DNA from: Flammula alnicola
Lineage: Eukaryota > Basidiomycota > Agaricomycetes > Agaricales > Strophariaceae
Length of the DNA stretch: 64,000 nucleotides
Assembly: GCA_015499995.1 (NCBI GenBank)
Contig: JADNRV010000159.1
Location: forward strand, 55,836 to 119,835
Direction of reading: 5' to 3'
In this document: piece after piece, positions 1-13,217 of the stretch
How the letters are laid out: each line of letters starts with the position of its first letter
Numbering within the stretch: position 1 is the first letter of the stretch
Made by a program: the position numbers and the translations under genes
Notes under the pieces: model-generated
Database searches by the model: none
What the model was told of the DNA's origin: nothing
The model's input: the letters and a program-made list of their open reading frames with translations, nothing else

Positions 1-2346
1 CCGCCAAAATTCCAGGATTGATCGTTACCATACCTTGAGTCGATCAAATACAAAAACTTCTTGATCACTGGTAAGGATAACTTCATCTCCCGTGTGGACC
101 CATCTAAGAAATGTTGATGAGCTGAAATTACGGCCATAGGCTGTGGACTTACCCGTTTCTAAAGGTTTCTTCTGTCCTGTATAGGACCGTTTTTGAGCAT
201 GGATCGTGTGACCAAAAACATAAAGACCGCACGCTTCAACATTGTTAAAGTATCCAAGAGCTGTAGCGGCACTTTTGACGATGAGCTCCCCTGGTTCACC
301 GTATCCAGCAGGTTGACCATCGGGCGTAATTACCCTCGCCTGTATTCCAGGAAGAATTCGGCCGCCACCTTCCAATGCTTAAATTAGAAAATTCAAGACG
401 TTGGTAAAGAGTAAACATACTCCCGAGAGGACCTCGCCTCTGCGAGGCTGATACCATCGACAGTGTGCAAACCGTTTCCGTAAGGCCTAATAATTTTATG
501 AGGGCCAGCACAATATATATGACGATGCCACTCTCACCGTATGCTTGGCCTATCTGAGCTGCTGGAAATATCTCGAACAGTTTCTCCTGCATTTCGCGCG
601 AGACGGGGGCGGCTCCTGCCAGAGGGTCAGTTTAAACCATGTCGAAATACGGAGAAGAAGCACTTACCTATCATTACATACTTGACTGCACTAAAATCAT
701 GTTTAACGACCGCCGGATGCTAAGGCGTTAGAGTTAGTAACCAACTTTGGCAGGTTCGATGGGTCCCATACGCACCTTGCAGAACGTGATGGCTTGAGGT
801 GGCACGAGACTGGCGTTTGTCTTTTGAATCAAGCTGTCAACCTTGACCAACTCGTGTGGAACTTACAAAAGATGCGAGATTCGATTGCGCGAAATGCTGT
901 CCAACATAGAGAGAAAGTCGTATTTGGGGACGACGACGAGAGTCATCTATTTCTCATGATCAATATACTCTGCTTTTCGGGGTGCTGAGAAGTGCGTACC
1001 GCACAAAACACAACCAAGTGGAGCTAAGTTAATTAGACTGAGCCGATATGGCCGACTGCATGCCAGAGAACTGTCCTGCTTACGCTTATGATGAGACCGG
1101 CGTTATCTAGCCAACCATGAGCTCAGGAGTGCGCAAAGTCCAGTCGTAAATTGGGCTTACGAAAGAAAGGCAAAACTAGATGATCGCAGACATTAAATGG
1201 CAATTAATCTGGGGGAATAATTATGCCACTTGCCACCTATTGCCACGTCTCCTGGTAGGTAGGACCGATTGTCCCGATGCCCGAACGCTTTATCGACTTG
1301 ATTGTGGGCCGCCATCTGGATAATGTTCGCGATAAGGGCACGGTGCGGAATTGCCACTGCCTATAACGAACATGCATCAGTAGCGCAGCCAACAAATACG
1401 GGTAACGGAAAGGCTTATAAGGGTACCTTGGGATTTCCTGTCGTACCGGATGACCAGCACAACAATGCGATCTTGGTTTTTCCCTCTCCTGCACTTAATG
1501 ATCGCTCATAGAAGGTTCGCGTCTTTTGCTTTCCAAGAACGATAAGTTCCGGGACGTTCTTTATAGCAGTACCGGTGATCCCAAGAGAAGAAGCACCTTC
1601 ATCGAGCACCACGACTCGATTTGAAGAAAGGCCGACGACCTGAGCGGCTTCCAGAGCTAGAGGAAGGACTGCTGAATGGACGACCAGGAAGGTCACCTGG
1701 GCTGTTTGGAGTTGGTACGTTAATTCGTCCACCTTGAACTGAGGGTTGGAACATCTAGACTTGAATTGAGTTTGGATTTCCAAAGAAAATAGTTTGTGGG
1801 CCTACGTAGCAATTCCACCGAGTTTGTGAACCGCCCAGAGTGCCACCGGATAGTCTGTTGAATTGTGAATGGTGAGAGGGGGGCATAACAGCACCTTAAG
1901 ATGAACACACTGATATGGTTGGGACTGAGTATCATAACTATAATCGATTAGGAAAAAAAGAAGTGTGGAGCGTCAACGTACGCACCGGTGTCATCTTCGC
2001 CTGGACATCGAGCAAACAGTGAGGGAAGGTTTGTAGGAAAATATGCCAAGGAATAATTGTATACCTATTTTGTACACCATGTGTAAAGCATTGGCCAGGC
2101 CTTCGGTCTGTGACCGTAGCTGAAGGCAGTGAAAAAATATTCAGTGGTACTTACGGCATTGAGTCAATCAGTTGTCCATACCATCTCGAGATCGATATGA
2201 CGACCAGACACATCGTCAATCAAGCAAGGTATTTTTCCTCTTGTCGGCTGGATTTCATGTTGGTAATCCAGCATGAACTGAGCGAGGGTGAGGTTGTCCG
2301 GTATATGAGGGAGTTGGTCCCTTGTCAAGGCCTCAACGTCCGTCAT
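1..2346 (-). CDS. 4-coumarate-CoA-ligase-like adenylate-forming enzyme, cut by window edge
   Basis: The family activates carboxylic acids (phenylpropanoid or fatty acids) to acyl-CoA through an acyl-AMP. Start chosen at ATG 2346, giving MTDVEALTRDQLPHIPDNLT. Spliced exons then read LANALHMVYKIG, ILSPNHINYPVALWAVHKLG, the P-loop-like AMP motif LCWSSGTTGNPKAVAIPHRA (about 1435-1350), VVVPKYDF, LVPPQAITFCK, QIGQAYGLTET, LPGIQARV, YGEPGELIVK and GWVHTGDEVILTSDQEVFVF. At least ten short introns with GT-AG ends keep phase. Between about 970 and 1240 I could not find the exon expected to carry the usual PxYHIYGL stretch, so this part may be degraded or mis-read. The C-terminal domain lies beyond base 1. 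A partial inverted copy is at 16803-17432. The substrate cannot be told from sequence. Confidence 0.8.
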
Positions 2347-3086
2347 GGCTTCTTGTCGCCCGCAGGGTTAGACTTGTTGTTGGACCTTGGGCTGAGAGAG
2401 GTTTGAACTCATGTAACAGAGAGAATCCAGTCATTTATAGCAAATGATTTTCTGGCACCGACTTTCAGTTGACGCATTTGGCCTGGGATTCAGTGGGAGG
2501 ATATTGATATCGCCGAAGCTAGATCTAGTTACTTATCCATCGAAAACGAAGCCATTGTTGTGATAAGATTTCGGATCGCTGCAAGTGTCGGCGGCACCTA
2601 GTTTGTTTCCGATTTGTGCGCTGGAATGAGGTAATTGTGGGCAAGGAACTGTGGGGATATGATGCCTTGTGACACTGAGAGATTGATAACACGACAGCCA
2701 CTAGCAGCGAGACAACGGCCCTGTTACTTCAGAGCTGCCATGATGAAGGATCATAACGGCAAAATATGTTCGTCGGAGAGAGAAGGCTCGTCCGGTCACT
2801 TGCGAAATTAGCCGGCACGGTGTTCTTTGCATATGAACACCGGGAAAACCGAAGTTTGATCTCCTATTTGTCTGCTGCGATGCAAACTTCATTTGGGCTT
2901 TATAACTTGATGAAGAGGCAGAAACATGGACGACTAAAAATCCTCCAGCTGTGTTAACGTTACACTGAAGCTCTGTGTTTCGCATTGGTAATTGATGTGT
3001 TGCGATATCCCAAAGCCACCAGACCCTGCCCGAAGCCAGACTCGTTCGCCCTATGTGCTAGCCAGCTCGTTATGAGTAAGATGAAT
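2347..3086. other. intergenic, no gene seen
   Basis: Spacer between the start of the 4CL-like gene and the end of the PEX8-like gene. The open frames here are short, carry no recognisable motif, and overlap one another on both strands. It presumably holds the promoter of the 4CL-like gene. Confidence 0.4.
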
Positions 3087-6000
3087 TCATAACCGTGATA
3101 GGATGGTGTTCTCTTCTCCGGCAACATCCTTTGTTTTCATCCCACTCTCCTTCCCAGGCCCCTTCCGGCCTTTGAACCAAGCCAGCAATGTGCCTTCCCC
3201 CTCTTGCTCCCCGGCAAGATCTAAAACGAGCATCGGCCGGTATTTATACCACCATCTCATAGCTGCTTCCTTCTCGCGATCACCGGTTTTCTCTAAGAGC
3301 TCGTCAAACAAGGCCTCCAGCAGCTCTGCCTTTTTTCCCCTTTCGCCCGGTGCATCAACGCCACTGACATCCGGTGGGTACGCCGAGATTAAGATGCGAG
3401 TTTCATCCAGAGCCCGCAACATGAGTGGGAGAGGGAGTGACGAGATGGACGAGATCAGCATCAGGTGTAATTTGTGCAGCCGATCCGCGTTTTTCTCATC
3501 GTCGTCCCTGGCCTTTCCTTTTCCTTTCGAACCTTGCTGCGCAGGTGACAGTTCATGGATGGTATCCAGGATCATTTGGACGCAGTACCATGCTAGGGTG
3601 TACATATCATCAGGAGCTCCGCTGGATGTAAACGCGCTAACGCTAGCACTCCGCACAAGTGCCGAATATGCGAGCCGGAGCTGGGGTGTGTTGAGCTTCC
3701 CATCGACGGAGTTCTAGAAACATTCAATACGCAGTAGTCAGCTCTCCGAACTTGCTAAGCAAAGATGAATTTAGGGATGTAAGGACGGATACAAGATACT
3801 CCGCGGAAGAACATCCGAGAAAGGACGATTCTCTTCGGCGCAGCAGGTGGGACATCACATAAATACATGGTTCGAAATACCCGGTTTTCAGAGGACAGAA
3901 CATGCCGGCACAAGAAATAGAACAGAAAGAAGTTAATAGATAATCCACTCACGTCAATCAGGCACTTCGCATAGAAGGGGACCATATGTTTCACGAAAGT
4001 CGCCGTAATAATGGATTCCTCGCTCCTTATCGGTTTACTAGCGGCCAATTCTCCCTCGCGGCCGGCATTTTTGTTTTCGCTATCGGACTTGATCACACCT
4101 GACAGGACCTTGCTCGCGAAGTGTTGATCATTGAGATACCGCGGCTTTCCTAAGGCGATAGACGTTTGAGAGGGCTCGGAGGTGCGATCGCCGGCGAGGT
4201 CCTGCTGCTGCCGTTGGGCGTGGGATGCAAATATGGAAAGGACGACAGAGTGTGCAGACTCGTACGTTTCGCGATGCGATGGGTCAGAAAGATGCCTATT
4301 CGATGAGGAAAGACGTCAGTAAAGTTGGACCATTGAATAGAACCTCAGACGCGAGCGAGTTGATATCCTGCATCCGGAGGCGTGGCATGCCATGATGCCA
4401 AGCAGGGCGCATAATGGGGTACGTATTGCACGCATCAAAGAACCGGAATGCTTGCCATACATCAGACGTCGAGTTCCGCCAGCGGGTTGCTCGGCCCACG
4501 AAGGGATCCGGCGCGTAAAATAACAGCTGAAAGGAGTTTGACTCACGGATAGCAAACGCCCCAAACCCAGTCTCTGATGCATTTGTCACTTAGTACCGGT
4601 ACCAGCTGTTCGATGCTCGCTAGCACGAACGCCTGCTTAGCTTGGCGTGGCGATGTTGCAGCTGGTTTTAGAATAATTGATTCGACTTTAAATGCAGTAA
4701 TATGAATCGGGGACACGTACCGGTTTCTGCTCTTTGCGAATTAAGCGCAAAGCAAGCTTGTTGGACGTATGCTTCGGCCTTCAGTCCGGAATCTCCATGT
4801 TCACCTTCACCTTGGGCCAACACGTCCAGTGCGAGGTAAAATGTCTTCTTCAAGTGTTCAAATCCTTGCGTGGTGGTCGTAACACCTCCGAATTCTGATA
4901 TGACGAACGAGAGATGGGAGAGGATGCTTAAAACTTGGAGGGCCAGAGACGCTGGGGCCAGGTGAGAAGAGTTGGGAGGGAGATAAACGGATGTCGAAAG
5001 GACAGCCTCTGCCAACATTATGTTAGAAAATAGTAATGTCTTGAGTGTCGTCCAGATTGATTTGGTTATCTCTTTGGAATCCGAAGCTGGAGAGAAGGGG
5101 GTTTAAACAGGTTGTATCATAGGTTGACAATCAATGCATACCGATATCGTCATCCGTGACACTCGCCAGAGGACACGAGACCCAATCGCGCTCTGCTTGC
5201 TTTGCCATCTCCCGCAAGACATCTAGCGTCTCATAAATCGTATACATGCCCTCGTCCAAACGTGATGAGGAAGGTTGATCGATCAAAAGCGCCAAAATGT
5301 TTGCAGTTAACCTCGAGATCGAGGCAATAGATATCGTTAGAGGCGAAGAGGACAAGGATTGCAATGTTTGAGCCAAAGGTGACGAAAGCTTTGTGGTTCA
5401 GGTACATCAGCACGCAATCCAATCAATTGACATATCCAGGACACTCACCGAAATGTGAACTTGATGCTGAGGCGAAAGGGTAACGGAGGCTGAAACAGAC
5501 GACAGGAAGGTACCGGCTTTGAAAGTAGAGGATATGGTGGAAGTGAGAAGACGTGCTAGAATCGCGAGAGGGAGTGCTTTCAGTTTTGATTGTGCGACAA
5601 GGGGCAATGACTGGGAAGCGAGAATCAAAGCCAACGAGAGAATATCTGGCAAAAAAATAAAATGAGAATACGGGAAGCCAGTATAAAACAGGTTTACCTT
5701 GGCCCGCAGGTTGAAATTCCTTTTCCCATTCCTCCACTCCAATCGACGAGGCTCCCGACCCGAATCCATAGGCATATGTGTCCATGACTTCAGCAAGAGC
5801 AACGACAGTCTCGTTTTCTACTTCAGACCTCGCGCAGCCCACATCTATCCCTTCCCTTTTCTCGCTCTTTTCGCCTAGCTTTAGGTCCTCCACACCCAGA
5901 AGCAGTCCGCTGCAAGAAGCGAGCCTCAGGACTGGATGTCCACCATGAACGCCTTTAAGGACATCTGTCACCCATTGACCCATCACAACCTGCATGCTCC

Positions 6001-6295
6001 TTCCAAGTAGGGCCTGAATCTTGGAACGCGTTTTCGCTGAATCGACCAGGGCTCGATACTTGAGGTGGGTTGCATGTCGGAAAGCCGTAGAAAATGATTG
6101 AAGTTTTGTATGAGTGAACGGTTGCGAGAGATATAGCGGCGAGGTTATTGCAGTTGCGGCTAGTGGAGTTGGCAGAGGGGAGATTGTTGCAAGTTGGTGA
6201 GCAAGTGCACCTTGAATGGTAGAGAGAGGTAGGTTGGATGCGGTATTGTGAAGATGCGAGAGCAGAATAGTGTAGCCGCGATCTGGAGAGGACAT
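3087..6295 (-). CDS. PEX8: PEX8-like peroxin (peroxisomal matrix-protein import)
   Basis: PEX8 is the fungal intraperoxisomal organiser that links docking and RING complexes of the PTS1 importer. ATG at 6295 begins MSSPDRGYTILLSHLHNTAS. Exons can be spliced in phase: exon 1 to about 5700 (EEWEKEFQPAGQG), then DILSLALILASQ, then TLQSLSSSPLTISIASISRL, then a long exon with KSIWTTLKTLLFSNIMLAEA, then FVLASIEQLVPVLSDKCIRD, then the stretch HLSDPSHRETYESAHSVVLS, then NTPQLRLAYSALVRS and the C-terminal exon. The 'SHRETxESAHSVVL' block, helical make-up and the final tripeptide SRL, a PTS1-type signal before TGA at 3087, fit fungal PEX8. An intron of about 235 bases near 3720-3955 is unusually long here and could hide a small exon. 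Family call is by recollection of motifs, not alignment. Confidence 0.68.
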
Positions 6296-7578
6296 GGCGG
6301 CAATAGCGCTTGAGTTTGAGGTTTTTAGGTACTATTACACTTGAGAGGTAGATTGTAGGGTACACTCAAGAACGATGAAGGAAGGTGGTTAATGAAGGTG
6401 GTACGGAGTAAAAGAGAGGAATTGTCATTTGATAACCGACTACGCCGGCTAAGTTGCCGATTTGTGGACATCTGTAGGCGCGTCCTTTTCCCCTCCCAAA
6501 AACATCAAACTTTCAATTATTATCTGGAAATCGAAAGACAAAGAGTAGCTCCGGAGTGGCGTTGACATTCTTGGAAAAAATAACATGCTGGTCGAAGTTG
6601 TAAATCCAGTCAGCTTGAGCCTATTTTTATTATTTGAGTTAGTCTAAGCCTGAGTATTGTTGAGACGGCCGGCCCCTTCCACATTTCCCAGCCGCTATCT
6701 ATTTCTCTAGGATCCCAGAGGGGAAACATAGGTGGCATACCGATGAGGACCGCTGCCCGCTGGTGGTGCAGGAACAGCATATACGGCGATTGTAGTGGCA
6801 GACAAGTGCGTGGCGGTCAATCCTTCATTTATCTAGCATAAATATGAAGGGATTTCAAATTGTACGTTAAAAAAATGGACTAACCGCTGACGGTGCTGCA
6901 GAGAGATGTACTTGCTTCCTGAAGGTATACCTTTTGGTGTGTGATAGCTATGCCTAGTACTGGCCGAATTCATAATTGTGTTGGGTTCAAGAAGAATGGC
7001 AGCGGACATAAACTTCCATCTTGCCAGCATGAAAGTTTAGAAACAGAGTTACTTGCGCATCGAAGTCTTATCAGGGGCTACGGAAGAGGCTGAATGATGG
7101 TGAGCAATGGACTAGGGCGTAGAGGTATCGAATAATGTAGATGCGGAGGAATGTGTCTGGGAATTTCTTTTCCTTCAGCTTTGGCTAATGATATTTGTCG
7201 TGGTTGTGCTGAGGGTATAGATGATGAAGGATGGCTTGTAGATTCAAGAAGCGCAGTTGATGTCGTGGGTAGAGGCGGTAATCCGTATCGCGCTTGTTGA
7301 TGGTATCGCGGGGCGTCCTAGCTGGTGTCAGCTGAGAAGGATTACAGCTTCAAGGCTGAGCTTGGACTGTCGTCGTGCATGCCATGCCATAGATAGATTG
7401 TCAAGAACCATATTGCTTGGAATCCACATTTGGTATTGCTATTTCCTCATGGAGTACTGTTAATACACTGTGCTCGAAGACCCAAATTCTCAATAGGGAA
7501 TAGGGAATAGGATCTACAATGTTTTGTTAACGAAAGAAAGATAATTGACAATACATGAATACATACCGTGATCGACGA
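6296..7578. other. intergenic, no gene supported
   Basis: No frame gives a recognisable protein. A minus-strand stretch near 6833-7030 contains HTPKGIPSG, faintly like a P450 segment, but lacks the heme-binding motif and is too short. The right half of the PEX8-like promoter should lie in 6296-6450. Confidence 0.35.
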
Positions 7579-8049
7579 TCAGGAATTGACTACATAGTCA
7601 TCAGAAATATACACATCCGGTCCTCTCAAAGTGGTCTCCTTCGCCTGTTCAAACCAGGGTTCAACATCCTCCAACTTCTTGCTCTTCAATTCCTGATAAT
7701 CGTCTCCGGAATCCAGGACCAAAATGATCCTCAGCTTGTTGTGAGGGTCGTGAGGCAGACGACCCCCAGCTGTGGCTATATATGATGCACGATATTTCTT
7801 CTCGATCGCATCTAGAACAGCGAAGCCTTCACAGTTGAACGCCTATGCCGCTTTGTCGGGGTCGAATTCATATCCTTTGATGAACTTCTGATCAAACACG
7901 AGTGGCATGAGCTATAACGAGTCAATCAAGACTGAGTACTGAACTCGCTGTTTGCATTGACGAGACTTGCTTACCGGGGACCCTACTGGACCACGAACCT
8001 TTTTGAAGTTTTTGATTCTGGCCTTGAACACGTACGCGTGACTCGGATA
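7579..8049 (-). pseudogene. remnant of a multi-exon hypothetical gene
   Basis: Two exons can be joined in phase on the minus strand across an intron with GTAAGC donor (about 7974) and TATAG acceptor (about 7911). They read VFKARIKNFKKVRGPVGSP, then LMPLVFDQKFIKGYEFDPDK, then after an in-frame TAG (about 7852) a coherent stretch beginning AFNCEGFAVLDAIEKKY and ending ISDDYVVNS before TGA at 7579. There is no ATG: an in-frame stop lies upstream at 8050-8052. Composition and splice signals look genic, while the stop and missing start suggest decay. Family unknown to me; a further unrecognised intron around the TAG is the alternative. Confidence 0.45.
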
Positions 8050-8565
8050 TTACGCTAGGGCAGGTAAATACGCGCCGAAAGAGCCAGGTAAGTCTTATGT
8101 AATAAGCACTTGGATTTTATGCACTCGTATGTTTATTTTACCCATTTTACAAGCAATAAACCTCAGAATATATATATACATATCATGTACAACATGTGTA
8201 ACGATTTTGTAACGATTCGGATTGTCTCGTCAGTGGATGCGACTGACCGTCTCGGGCCGACGAGCAGCTCGGCCGGCATCACGTGGGTAACATCCATGTT
8301 AGAGAAGCATTGCAACTCCGTGCGTCTTCGTTCTGCTAAAAGTTCTCCACAGCTAAACTAATCTTTAGTACGACTATCTCAGGTCTGTGTCGGCCCATAT
8401 GCCACTCTGCCGACATGCCTTCGTATTCTCCTTCTCGAACCATGATACTTTTCCAAATGTCTCCAAATTGCACTACACGGCCCTCCGTGATGCTTCGCCA
8501 GGACATATAAGCTGAAGAAAATGACAAGAACGTATTCAAGAATCCAATCAATTTCCCATCGAATC

Positions 8566-10834
8566 ATGAGATTTTCTTTCGCTTCAGCTTTCCTGTTCGT
8601 TTCGGGATTCGTCGTTGGATCTGTCATTTCTGCAGGTATACGTGAAAGACAGGCCGAACCAGTACTAGTGGTGGGGTCGTCAGTTACGCTTGACTGTAAG
8701 TCCTTTTGCTGCAATAACTCTCCGTGACTTGAGGAGAATGTTTGCTAGATGGAACTTTCCACGGTCTCCGGAATGAGTCGACTGGAATCATCTATTTCCG
8801 CGGTGTACGCTTCGCAGATCCTCCTGTTGGAAATTTGAGGTGGCGAGCTCCCGTTTCACCTCCGACAAAGCACCTAGGGAACGTTGATGCAACGGAGGTA
8901 CGGCATCTTCCATACTTAGATTTCAGTCGCCATTATGCTTAACGCCGAATTTCTCCAAGTTCGCAAATGCATGCATTGAAACAGCTCAGAGTTCTGTGGT
9001 AGCCGGGACGTCGGAGGATTGTCTGTTCGGCAATGTTCAATATTTCCACCTCGCTCATTCATGGAGCATTGACCTATCTTTTCCAGGTGTATGTTCCTAT
9101 AGACACCAAAGTAACTGACAATGTCCCAGTCATGGTTTGGTTCCACGGTACGAAGGTCAAAGTCTCGCAGTAGTACGTATGGTGAAGCTCACATTCGGAA
9201 ACCATAGGGGGAGGTTTCCAGGCAGGAAATACGCACACGGCGCCTCCAGAATTAATTATGAATTCTTCCGCCAAGCCTCTCATATTTATTTCATTTGAAT
9301 ATCGACTCGGGCAGTTTGGGTTCCTCGGTTAGTTCTTTTGCTCATGGCTAATTTATGATTCTGAACCTCTCTTTGAAGGCGGCACTGAAATAGGCAATGA
9401 CGGAGAACTAAATGCTGGACTTCTCGATCAGGTGAGCTCATCTACATACGCTAGCCCGGTGGTAGAAGCCTGATATCGTACCGCTATCTCAGAGGACTGC
9501 ACTACAATGGGTGCAGAGGTACATCCATCTTTTTGGAGGCGATAAGAGGTCAAGTATTTCTTTGGAACGCGCTTCGCACCAATAGATATGCTGACTCTAT
9601 GCTCATCCAATAGTCGAGTGACTATCTGGGGTGAATCTGCAGGAGCAGGGTCCACAATGTTCCATGTAAGCTCGTTATTTTCGTTCAGAAGACAAAATTG
9701 CTAAAAGTCACATCGTTTATAGCTCATGGCAAGCGGAGGGGATGAGGGAAACCTTTTCCGCGCCGCGATGGGAGATAGCCCATCCCTCAGCTTTATGCCA
9801 TTGTTTAACCAATCCTACGACCAAGACATCTTTCAGCAATTTTCAGGTTTCGCGTAAGTTTTTGGCCCATCTTTTTCATCTACACAATGAGCTTAACATC
9901 AATTTGAAAATAGCGGATGTGAAAATAAAGGCGCCAACACGCTTCAATGCCTTCGCTCAGCCAGTAGTGAAACACTGACTGTGGCAGGAAGCCAACTTAC
10001 ATCCTCACGCCCTGCGACACTTTATGTTTTCGCGCCCATATTGGATGGGACCTTGATGATCCAGCGACCCGTCGAAGCTTTCAAGTCGGGCAATTTTGCG
10101 CATGTTCCAGTCCTCTTCGGGTCGAACACAGACGAAGGCGCCAATTGGTCTGCATCGCTCAAGGACCCGAACGCGAACACCTCGATGCCCAATGCAACGG
10201 AAGTGACTGTGTTCAATTTCTTGCAAGGGCAATATGCCAGTATGCAGCAAGCATCGTACGACGAAGCCCTTGGGTTGTACCCGCTGGAGGGCTACGAAAA
10301 TTCGTTCAGCCTGCAAGGGCAACAAATGTATGGCGAAACGCGCTATATATGTACGGCTGCCATGGTCACAGGATCTGCTTCTAGCTTCAGTAAAGTCTAT
10401 CAGTTCCAGTACGTGCTTATCTTGTCCTCAAGCTGTTTAGTATATATCACTCACTACTATTCTGCTTCAATAGCTACGACAATCCTCATCTTGGCTCAAA
10501 TCATGGATCTGACCTTGAAGCTTTCTTTTCCCCGCCCTCGGACGCGAATGCCGAGGATCTCGCCCTCTTTGAGGCAATGCGTGAATATTGGACGTCTTTT
10601 GTGACAACCGGCGAGCCAGTTTCAAAGAACGGCATAGCATGGAAGGTACCTATCATTCCTTTCGCCGCTAAGAAATGTTGCTGATCGAGTTCCTAATGCA
10701 AGTCTGCAACCGACGACATGGGTAGTCCGCGTATTCTTCTTCGTCCAGGAAATGTTGCCATGGAGGAACTTACGGATGCTCTGACTGCGCGTTGCTCATT
10801 CTGGCATAGTCTCAGCAGCGAGATACAGACTTGA
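8566..10834 (+). CDS. secreted type-B carboxylesterase/lipase (copy 1)
   Basis: Alpha/beta-hydrolase of the COesterase family, hydrolysing esters outside the cell. ATG 8566 opens a hydrophobic signal peptide (MRFSFASAFLFVSGFVVGSV). Spliced exons give YFRGVRFADPPVGNLRWRAP, EDCLFGN, VMVWFHGGGFQAG (oxyanion hole HGGG), ISFEYRLGQFGFLGG, ALQWVQRYIHLFGGD, the nucleophile motif GESAGAGS (about 9630), LFGSNTDEGANW (acid region) and HYDNPHLGSNHGSD (catalytic His region). About nine short introns stay in phase and no break was seen. The end is TGA at 10832-10834. A close paralogue is at 23311-25567 with the same intron positions. The substrate is not predictable; lignocellulose or lipid ester breakdown would be usual for fungal members. 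Confidence 0.88.
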
Positions 10835-11522
10835 GTAAAACACAGCGGTCGCGTATACGCCGCCACTATGGCCATTTCTGTACATATTAGCTCATTGTTC
10901 CGGAAAATTAAATAATCACATCTTGGAGTTGAAAGTCACTTACTGAAAATCTGACGGTCTGTACGTAACAATATGCCGAGGTGTGTAGCAATAGGGATCC
11001 CTTCTAGGCAATTGTTTAGATACTGATGGTCGGCCTGAGGCAGTCTCGAGAAGCTAACCCGGTTGTAGTTCGAAATGCGTGAATGAATGAACATATTACA
11101 TGGAAAAAATTGTAGAGCTAAGCCATGGAACTTTCAGAAGTTGTAGAACTTCGACTGACGATCGAGAAAGGGCAGTGTAAATTGGGATAGCGCATATGCT
11201 ATCGGTTTGCGTGTATGTTCAATCTTTTTCCAAGATTAATTTCCCAGCAGCATTGGAATAGAGACGAAATGCCGTGACCTAGATCGATTATATATCAGCC
11301 TTATCGAATATGGTTGCCGAAATAACTGTGTATACCGGCTTGTCTAATCTGCTTATGTCTATAGGCTGAGGCTTCGAGGCAGCATTGACGAATAGTGGCC
11401 GAAGGAGCTTGCTAGTATCAATGGGTTGCCGCTCTATCAACAGGCGTCAGAGATCAAGTGCGCAAGACAGCTGAATGCAGGTAACCAACCTCGATAGCCA
11501 GGTACGACATAAGCTTGAAGCA
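10835..11522. other. intergenic, no gene seen
   Basis: Downstream of carboxylesterase 1. Only very short open frames; nothing recognisable on either strand. Confidence 0.35.
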
Positions 11523-12777
11523 TTACTGGAGGTCCGCAAGCGAAGACATCCCTGCCCGTGGACCTGAAGGAATGATGTTATTAACCGTGCATCTCGATGG
11601 CGGCAGAAATACAGACCCAACGGAATCGAGGTCTACCACAGGAGAGAATTGGTCTGACTCAGGCTTCGTGGGGTCAATGGTACCTATACTCAACTGTAAT
11701 TCGCAATGCAATTTTCGAGGTAAAAGGATTCGGCATACATAGAGCGAACCGCTGGTTTGAACCCGTCATGTTGCACACCGCAAAGTCATTGGTCGTGAAC
11801 GGCATTTCTATTTGCTCGGAAAAGTCGTGCTCATTGTCCACGTTCTGCAAAATGGCCGCGCATCCAGGCTAAGAAGACAAATCAACACGAAGGAAGGCCA
11901 TCGCGGTAATCGATCGCATACCTGTACCGCCATTTTTAGATCGCCTGGTCTTAATGTACCATCATCGAGCTCTTCCAATCCACAAAATCCGGCTCTAAAA
12001 GAAAAAACCAGATGAGGTCAGGTTCGATTTGAGGAACTTGGCTAATACATAAGATGGAGACGTACTGGCTGCTCCAGATTATCTGGGTTTGCATGGTAGC
12101 TGTGATTTGCATCAGTTAGCTTGGACAAAAGTCGAAATAATATGTCGACAGACTTGTTTTCTCGAAGCGCAAGGCCTGGATGTGAGACGACGTAAGAAAA
12201 TCTAGGTCGACGTGGATCGATGATACATACCTTCCATACAATGGTCGGCCACGGCGTGTCAGAATCAGATATCGCAGGTGTAAGAATGAATACGACCTAG
12301 AGAACGAGATTGTAAATAAATCCGCTGTTGAAGTTGGAGAGGAACACTGGTACGTCAATTGATCTTTTGAGCTTCTTCAGCGCCTTATCTACGCCTGTAT
12401 ATATCGTAATGCGCTTCTGGACTTGAGGAATCTCTAATGGACGTTCAGGTTCAGTTGGAGGCTCATCGCCTTCCGCACCATCGCTGGGAACATTGATTGT
12501 CAGAACCTATATCAACTGAACCTCCTCTGCGCAAGTTTCCTGACCTTCCAGGCGTCATATCAACACCATTTCTTTCTGCGACAAGTATGTTGGCCTTGTG
12601 GATCAGCTTTTCCCACTTCTCTGGGTTCAGGAGATGGCCCAGCTCGTCGGGTTGGGCTTTATCCCCCGCAACAATAGTAACGTTGAATTCGTACTTAGTG
12701 GAGTAATCCACATGTTGGGTCTGGGCTTCATTGAAGCAGCCACCTTGGATGACGAACTCATGAGAGGCGGGGAACAT
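11523..12777 (-). pseudogene. hypothetical multi-exon gene, probably broken
   Basis: Coherent coding stretches run along the minus strand. MFPASHEFVIQGGCFNEAQ (start 12777) continues to LLNPEKWEKLIHKANILVAE, then in another frame come RITIYTGVDKALKKLKRSID, GFCGLEELDDGTLRPGDLKM joined over a GTATGC...TTAG intron to PGCAAILQNVDNEHDF, and IGTIDPTKPESDQFSPVVD. Frame changes between the first two blocks are not bridged by clear introns, and stops intervene near 12520. The opening resembles the short 'FxIxGGxF' preamble common in unclassified basidiomycete proteins. No domain recognised. It may be a decayed gene or one with a structure I failed to resolve. Confidence 0.35.
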
Positions 12778-13217
12778 AGGTGACTCTGATCGTGATGAGA
12801 GGCGGGCACGGCGTGAGGTCCGGAGAGTTGGGGGATATTAAGTCACGTTAAGAATCCTTGAGATTGTATCTCTTATGGTTTACGAAGGTTCATTGTACGC
12901 TTCTCGTGAGGACTTGCAGGATCAGGTTCGATAAGAACAATCATCCTTGAATCTATGAGTCGAAAGATCTCACTGGCTGGATCCATCGATAGCAATCGAT
13001 GTCCATGTCATTAATGACAGGTTGGTGTGGCAGTCGCCCATAGTAAAATGTTCATCCAGCACATATCTGCCAATTTAAGTGTGATTGACGGCGGAAGTAA
13101 AACATGAGATGCCGTTACATACAGTACATTAGAACGAATTTGTTCTCATTGTTATTCCAAAGCAGAGCAAGTGATGATTTAAGCTTTAAGACTTGCAGAA
13201 TGAATAGCAGGGCTGCT

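Noticed and set aside
6833..7030. Possible cytochrome P450 fragment (HTPKGIPSG)
   Set aside because: Too short, with no heme-binding Cys motif or ExxR nearby.
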